From Phascolomyces articulosus (lineage: Eukaryota; Mucoromycota; Mucoromycetes; Mucorales; Lichtheimiaceae), in assembly GCA_025677815.1 (NCBI GenBank), contig JAIXMP010000020.1, positions 620,001-684,000 of the forward strand: a stretch of 64,000 nt of DNA, written 5' to 3'. A model generated the notes under the pieces. That model did no database searches. It saw nothing but the letters and a program-made list of their open reading frames with translations, and was not told the origin of the DNA. A program made the translations under genes and the position numbers. Below are positions 57,674-64,000 of the stretch, one piece after another (the stretch's first letter is position 1; each line of letters begins with the position of its first letter).

Positions 57674-59761
57674 ATGCGTGCAACATCTGTGTTTGGTATC
57701 TTGATTGCCCTGGCTGGTACTCATCAATTGACTTTCGCTGGCGAATGTGATAACGCCCCCTTTGGTCGCTGTGGCGGTAAATAATATTTGCCAATTCTTT
57801 TCACGGATATAAACCAATATTTATCAATTGTACTATTACTAATTACAATCTATGAAAAATTTCTCAATAAATAATATATAGGCAAAGACTGGGAAGGTTC
57901 TGAATGCTGTACTGAAGGTTATGAATGCAAGGTTCAAAACACTTACTATTCCCAATGTGTTCCTGTTGACCAATCCAAATCCTCTTGTTCCCAGGCTTAT
58001 AGTCAATGCGGAGGTAAAGTTAATTAGTATTAGTAGCCACGTATATAATTGCTAAGTTATATTGTCGAGGGAAAAGTGAATTGATGATTTCTATTATTGT
58101 AATTTTTATATATTATACAGGCAAAGCATTCACTGGTGAAACATGCTGTGTCTCTGGTTTTGAATGTGTGAAGGCCAATGCTTGGTATTCTCAATGTTTG
58201 CCCAAATACCGCTGGGGTATGTTTTGACGGCTATTCTTCTTCTATAACACTATGTTACAATAATAGTAAAGAAAACAACGCAATTAATCATTATTGTTTA
58301 ATTATATAATTTATTTAGAATCCGGTTCTTCTTCTGGCAGTAGTGACAAGAGTGATGAAGCTACTCCTACTGCTACAACTGAAAAGCCTGTAGAAAATGC
58401 TACTACGGAAGTTCAAAAGCCCACTACTACTACCACTACTACTGTTGAAACAAAACCTACCCAAGAACCTGAGGAACCCAAGCCTTCCACTACTAAGGAA
58501 GAAGAATCTAAGCCTTCTACAACCAAGGAATCCAAGCCTACCACCACTCAAAAGCCCGTTGAAACGACTACAACAACCTCTGCACCCAAGACAACCACTA
58601 CTTCATCCAGTGGCAGTTCATCTACTTACGCTCCTATCTCTGGCGGTGCCTCCGGTAGTGGATCTACCACTCGCTACTGGGATTGTATGTACAGTAGCAA
58701 TTTAATTATATTTAATGAGAAAAAGAACTTTTAATATGTAAAACGCTGGTGTACTAATGTTTATATCTAATAGGTTGCAAGGCTTCTTGTAGCTGGCCAG
58801 GTAAGGCTGATGTCTCGTCTCCCGTTGGTACTTGTAAAGCAGATGGTGTTACCCGATTAACAGATTACAATGCCCAGGTAATTTATAATATAAATCGTAA
58901 TTATTCTTTTTTTTCCCTGTATATAATAACTCACCCGTGCTTCCAATACTTTACCATATTTTTTTCTATAATTAGAGTGGATGTAATGGTGGTAATGCAT
59001 ACATGTGTAATGATAACCAACCCTGGGCTATCAATGATAAGCTCTCGTACGGTTTTGCTGCTGCCTCTATTGCTGGAAAGGATGAATCCGGTTGGTGCTG
59101 TGGCTGTTACGAACTTTCTTTCACCTCTGGTTCTGTTGAAGGCAAGAAGTTGGTTGTCCAAGTTACTAATACTGGTGGTGATCTTGGTAGCAATCACTTT
59201 GATCTCCAGATCCCTGGAGGGGGCGTCGGTATCTTCAATGGTTGCGAATCTCAGGTTTGTTATTTATTATTTAATGTCATTGATCTGTCATATTCTAATT
59301 TTTTTTTACCATAATATTTCTATATAGTGGAATGCTCCTTCCAATGGCTGGGGTGAACGTTATGGTGGCCTTAGCTCTGCTTCTGGCTGTTCTGATCTTC
59401 CTAAGGAATTGCAAGCTGGTTGTGAATGGAGGTAAACACAAACGATATCAATGATGTTTATTTGTTAGATTCATATAATAATACATTCACTGTATCTTAT
59501 ATACTAACGGAATTATATAAATTATTTTTGTTTTCATTTTCTCTCTATAATATCAGATTCAACTGGTTTAAGGTAACATTAATTATTTTAGGAGAAAGAC
59601 AAAAGAAAAAAATAGACGATTTGGTTTATTTACTGATTGCCGCTTTTCATCAATTATTATTATATTCATTATTATAGAATGCCGATAACCCAAGTGTCAC
59701 TTTCAAGGAAGTCACCTGTCCAGCTGAATTGACCAAGAAGACAGGTTGTTCGCGCTCTTAG
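57674..59761 (+). CDS. GH45 endoglucanase with two N-terminal CBM1 domains (RCE type)
   Basis: Nine exons (57674-57776, 57882-58013, 58121-58216, 58319-58684, 58774-58877, 58976-59254, 59328-59431, 59557-59572, 59678-59761) join to 427 residues. Signal peptide: [20 protein letters not shown]. Two cellulose-binding CBM1 domains follow, [15 protein letters not shown] to YYSQC and [15 protein letters not shown] to WYSQC. A Thr/Pro/Lys-rich, probably glycosylated linker leads to the GH45 catalytic domain: [16 protein letters not shown] (nucleophile-type Asp), [46 protein letters not shown] (second catalytic Asp) and [19 protein letters not shown]. Endoglucanases of this family hydrolyse internal beta-1,4 bonds of cellulose outside the cell. 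This CBM1-first order matches the Rhizopus RCE enzymes. One exon is only 16 nt. Confidence 0.95.
59557..59572 (+). other. 16-nt micro-exon of the GH45 gene
   Basis: ATTCAACTGGTTTAAG, preceded by CAG and followed by GTAACA. It completes a split Arg codon and encodes FNWFK in the conserved C-terminal block WRFNWFKNADNP. Confidence 0.8.
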
Positions 59762-62328
59762 ATATTTTATTACGACCGGGTCGTATTAAAATGATGAAAC
59801 TAACATCATCATCCACTCCTACCCTTCCTTTTTTTTTCTTTCTTTCATTAAAGCGAAGTAACTCTTTTTCCCACCATTCCTCCACTCCCATATACATGAA
59901 CACAATAGCACCATGATAAACCATTATAACAGTAACAATAAAATAAACTTACACAACGAAAAACACAACTTTTTTACGAAGAAATCCTTTTTTAAGAAAA
60001 ATTCATGTCAAAATTTTATTTATTGAAAAAACAACTTGTTGAAATTAAGAGTTAATGGATACTGTATAAAATTTCTACATTTACAAATGACATTATGGAT
60101 AAACATAATAATACACTACAACGTCATGTAGTAATACTGAATAATATGATTGGTTTGGAAAATGTTTATATAATATGATATTAGTTGTATTATTATTAAA
60201 AAACAGTAATAAATGGGATATTACAGCATGTTTATATTTTCCGTATTCTCCTGCTTTTTATAGACTGTAAATTAAAATAGTTATGGGAACACCATCAATA
60301 TGACACTATAATTCAATATGCAAGCTCAATTAAATGTTGTGTCGCCATTGATTGCATTATCAGACATAATTAAATAGCATCATTACATACAATTGTATAC
60401 TCAAGTGATGTTTTCTTGAATATATTTATTTACCCATAACCCATGCTGAATGGCAAGAGCGATAGTATACACTATAAATTGAAATAGCTTTTATAGACGA
60501 TTTTACGTCCTTATAAAATTATTTATAATAACAAGTTATATATAGCTCAAAGTGCTTAAAGCTGCTCTTCTCAATAATGACAGTAGCATCAACCATACTT
60601 CTCTTTTCTGTAAAAAAGCATAGCATAAAATATTACTCAATGATTTTTATATCTTGCCTTTTTTTTTAGAACAGACATTACAAGTATAAATTCTTAACTA
60701 TGAATATATGAAAAGGATAGTAATTAGTAAAGTATCTTTATTCGTGGTGATAAAGATACCATGGTATCTAGCAAAAAAGATGGTATTGAAAATATTTAAT
60801 TTTCGTTGATTTGCGAAGAAAGATGCTAATAACCTAGACACATATTGGTTTTTTTAAGTAGATGATCCCACCCTTCCTTTTCAATATATTCCACATGTTA
60901 TATAATAGCAACAGTTGTTGCAAGAAGATATACATATATTGAGCAAAGCTTGATGAAAAGCACACCACAGTAGTAATGTGATTGTTTATTAGTTTAGTTA
61001 TGTATATTTTTGATATTCCACTTCAAGATTTTTCTTATAACCTAGTAATCTGTTCTTGCACTGTTACGAAGAAACTCTGCTCATTTTTAGCCAACAAACA
61101 TACCCATTAAATATGCGTGGATACTACTAAATACCCATGTGATACCTATCATTTACTTTATACAACTATTATGCATTCCCTTCCAATTCCTTGCAAGTAA
61201 AGCATATTCATATTTTTATTGAAATTAACGTCTAAGTGAAGACATTTGGACCAGGATGTCAAATATTATATCATATTATCACGACAGTATTCCTTGGTGA
61301 CATTAATGGCACGGTAAATCGGATCGAACCAAACAAAGGCAAAAGTTAAGTACTATTATCAGGCAATGAGGCTCCCTTGGTCTTTAACAAAAATATCGGC
61401 ATTTTAGAAACCGATAATACAAAGCAAATACATCGGCCATATTGGGTGGATCACATGGATTTAGCATTGTAAAAGTGCAAGGAAAAATCTATATCGTTTG
61501 CTATGGGATTTCTTCCATATAACAAAAATAAACGCATGGGATTCATCGATATATTGGGGTTAAAGAAGATGTAATAAATAGGATAGTTGAAAGGAAGAAA
61601 AAGTGACTGCATCAATGATAATAAATACTATACATCAGAATATTTTTTTGTTGTATTGATGATTCTAATGATGTATTTTTCATTATATATATGCATGCAT
61701 ATTCCTCTATATAGATAGCTGAGGGAGGAAAGTGAAGACACTATTCTGTAATATATACACTTTCATAAGACTTCCATATATTAATCAGTGTGAAGGGTAG
61801 ATATACTAGAAACAAAAAGCCAAAGGAAACTTTTTTTATTTGAGGCTTCGAACGAAGCAAATATATCATGTTTTTCTGGTATATGAACATGTTGTATATT
61901 TATGACAACTCTCTTGATGATCACTGCTATGATTGATTAAATGAGTTCCTCATAGTATCAAAACCGAATGATATATGTTGTTTAATTGACTAAAAAAATA
62001 AATAATAAATATGCATCTGTTATAAACAACAAGGTTCAAACCATCCATTTCTTTTTTTAAAAAAAGTAACCATATCTTATATTTTGGCAAAATCATGCGT
62101 AATTAAAAACAATATACTAATTCATATCCATGACAGCGACGTTATGAAAAGACATTAAATAAGATTGATCCGGACCCCAAAATTTTACTATAACAAAGAA
62201 AACAATAATCACCATGACAATGAATATAGTATCCTTTTTTTTCAATATTTAAAGGATAAAACTATCCCTTTCTTTTTTATTATTTTATTCTTTCTCTTCT
62301 CTCTTTCTACTACAATCGATACGACAGC
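59762..62328. other. Intergenic region, 2.6 kb
   Basis: AT-rich. No frame or RNA gene could be supported. A small perfect hairpin (GCTTCG-AA-CGAAGC, about 61844-61857) lies in an A/T-rich setting. The last about 60 bases are a CT-rich leader for the BUB2 gene. Confidence 0.45.
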
Positions 62329-63791
62329 ATGTCAGTATCCAAATATTTAAAAATATTACAACGTCAACATCACAATCAAGATGAGACTGAGAATAGCTTG
62401 ACGGAGCTTCGTTGGGGTGTATTGCATAGTCCATGTCCTTTGGAGGTAAAATCGCTTTCATGATAAAAATAGCTTTCATGATAAAATACTGATGACCCCT
62501 CCAATCCTTTCTACTAACCCAAAAATCAAATGATATTTACTATTATATGAAAAAAAAAAGCTACGAGGATGGGTTTGGAAGGTACTTCTCCGACTATGTG
62601 ATAGTGTTTCTGCGTCATGTTATATCAAGCTAGTAGAACGCGGTCCTAGTCCAATGGACACAAAGATTCGTAACGATACGTTTCGAACAATGACAACCGA
62701 TGAATACTTTCTTGAACAAGTATCTGAAGATATGTTAATTCGCGTTTTGAATGCATTTGTATGGATCAGCCAGCAAGGTTAGTTTTTAATCAAGGAAAAA
62801 AAGAAGTGAGAAATAAAAATAAAGTTAGAGGTGTTATTTTTTGCTGATCGTTATGGATTGTGGGAATGATTAGATAGTCGAGCACAAGATACTTCGGAAG
62901 AACTTCAACTACGATCATCATTACAGCAAAAGTCATCAGCTGAATTGACGTATGTTCAAGGAATGAATGTTCTGGCTGCGCCGTTTTTAATGGTACTTCC
63001 TGAAATGGAAGCGTTTTTTGCATTTTCGACGTTTCTTTGGCAATGGTGTCCTTTGTATGTACATCCAAATCTAAACGGTGTTCACTGTGGGTTAAAGGTA
63101 TATATTCTGGAGAAAGAAAGAAGAGAAAAGGAGAGGAGAATTGACTTATTTCTTTTTTGGATAAAACGGTTACACAAACACAAAAAAAAGTTGGTAGATA
63201 TGTGTTTGCGAGCTCTTGATCCTGAGCTTTATGGCTATCTATTGGGAAAAGGTTTAACAGCAAATATGTACGCTTTTCCTTGTAAGTATGAATATAAAAT
63301 CTCTGTCAATTTTTACTAGAAAACAAGCAGAGTACTAATGGCCCTTATTTTTCTATATTATAGCTGTATTGACCTTTTCAGCATGTACACCGCCAGTAAC
63401 AGAAGTATTACGATTGTGGGATATCATGTTTGCGTTTGGATTTCACCTTAATATACTTTACATTGTTGCTCAGTTACAACTTGCCCGTAATGATATCTTT
63501 AATTCCCCAAGGTAACCATGAGTAACCTATTTGAATCACAATTCAACATCTGATCGACATAACTCAAACTAAAATGTAAAAAAAAGTCCAATGAAAATAC
63601 TTAGGAAACTGCCACCACTCAAAGCACATGCCATTATAGAATTAGCAGTGACATCTTGTAAAGAATTGCCATCAAAACTTTACGAAAATCTCGTTCGACA
63701 TCTTTATGATGAAAGAGTGACCGTTGAATTAGGTGTCACTTCTGCTCCTGTTAATAATCAACATCAATCCAATCGTTATTATAGAAGATAA
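62329..63791 (+). CDS. BUB2: Mitotic-exit checkpoint TBC-domain GAP subunit Bub2/Cdc16
   Basis: Multi-exon gene starting MSVSKYLKILQRQHHN at 62329. After LRWGVLHSPCPLE and an intron come LRGWVWKVLLRL, NDTFRTMTTDEYFLEQVSED, SAELTYVQGMNVLAAPFLMV and LPEMEAFFAFSTFLWQW. Then come PLYVHPNLNGVHCGLK, LVDMCLRALDPELYGYLLGK, LTANMYAFPS, VLTFSACTPPVTEVLRLWD and FGFHLNILYIVAQLQLA. YVQGMNVLAAPFL and AFPSVLTFSACTPP are diagnostic for the Bub2/Cdc16 branch of TBC proteins. With Bfa1/Byr4 it inactivates the Tem1/Spg1 GTPase at the spindle pole, holding mitotic exit or septation until the spindle is placed. The family glutamine finger (YVQGMN) is present. The arginine-finger segment (IRNDTFRT) also seems retained. 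Confidence 0.93.
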
Positions 63792-63945
63792 AGACAAATA
63801 TATAAATATATTATTAATTTTAGAAAATAAATGCAATGTAATTTGTATTACAACAAAGTCGTTATGTAATTAAATGTTTGTGAATAACAATGAACAATAA
63901 GGGGGAAGATGGGTGTGTATTTTAATTTAATATTAGTATGATTAT

Positions 63946-64000
63946 TTATTGGGTCATTCCATATACTTGGTTGACCAACTTAATATACTTCCTTATACGT
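63946..64000 (-). CDS. 3' end of a further minus-strand gene (partial)
   Basis: Reading inward from the window edge, the minus strand gives RIRKYIKLVNQVYGMTQ followed by TAA at 63946-63948. This short charged helical end, placed tail to tail with BUB2, looks like a real C-terminus, but 17 residues cannot identify the protein. Confidence 0.3.
   Translation of the reverse strand, partial: RIRKYIKLVNQVYGMTQ

Noticed and set aside
61844..61857. Perfect 6-bp hairpin GCTTCG-AA-CGAAGC as a possible terminator
   Set aside because: The loop is only two bases and no gene ends there. Eukaryotic genes do not use intrinsic hairpin terminators.
1..64000. CRISPR arrays, bacterial operons, riboswitches and tRNA genes
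   Set aside because: None could be recognised. The window is eukaryotic with intron-split genes, and no cloverleaf with conserved B-box could be found by eye.

Overview
The window is nuclear DNA of a filamentous fungus. It is AT-rich, has many short introns (about 45-140 nt, GT-AG, with pyrimidine/T-rich acceptors), poly-Q/N/H/S tracts and gene-dense stretches on both strands. The best lineage clue is a GH45 endoglucanase with N-terminal CBM1 domains (the Mucorales RCE type). F-box/LRR genes, a polysaccharide-lyase-14-like protein and an L1-like LINE also fit Mucoromycota. The species cannot be named from the sequence alone.

Layout. 1-758 is the 3' end of a kexin (Kex2) gene, followed by a Q/N-rich protein with WDPxxxKPWDD repeats (1263-3647). 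Next come a pyrimidine 5'-nucleotidase-like HAD phosphatase (4074-5396, -), an Ngl2/CCR4-like nuclease (5814-7583, -) and a small secreted WWGG peptide (8070-8315). 10-22 kb is a repeat-rich block: a decayed F-box gene, an internally deleted pogo/Tigger transposon with perfect TA duplications (13321-13960), an intact F-box/LRR gene (14177-16026, -) and a 5.3 kb LINE with 13-bp target-site duplications (16981-22274). The LINE lies directly upstream of ORC3 (22406-26533). ORC3 converges with the queuosine-salvage gene QNG1 (26931-29398, -). 29.4-35.1 kb is largely non-coding and holds microsatellites and a 141-bp 3' tail of the same LINE family with its own 13-bp duplication.

35-41.5 kb holds the plasma-membrane proton ATPase PMA1 (35098-38655, +) and, convergent to it, a two-finger GATA factor (40375-41490, -). 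Between their 3' ends is a striking cluster of RFX-type X-box palindromes. After a 3.2 kb gap comes a broken Tc1/mariner-IS630-like transposon (44.7-45.9 kb). 46.4-64 kb is gene dense: a putative mitochondrial protein, an unknown helical protein, a Sel1-repeat/MYND protein, an F-box protein, the spliceosome factor SYF2 (with a GC-AG intron), a PL14-like secreted protein, a bZIP factor, the GH45 endoglucanase, the mitotic-exit GAP BUB2, and the 3' tip of one more gene.

Most genes are ordinary housekeeping functions (secretory processing, nucleotide and tRNA-base salvage, replication licensing, proton pumping, splicing, mitotic exit) plus secreted carbohydrate-active enzymes. There is no gene cluster. 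The most notable structure is in the mobile elements, the X-box cluster, two micro-exons and the repeated CBM1 exons.
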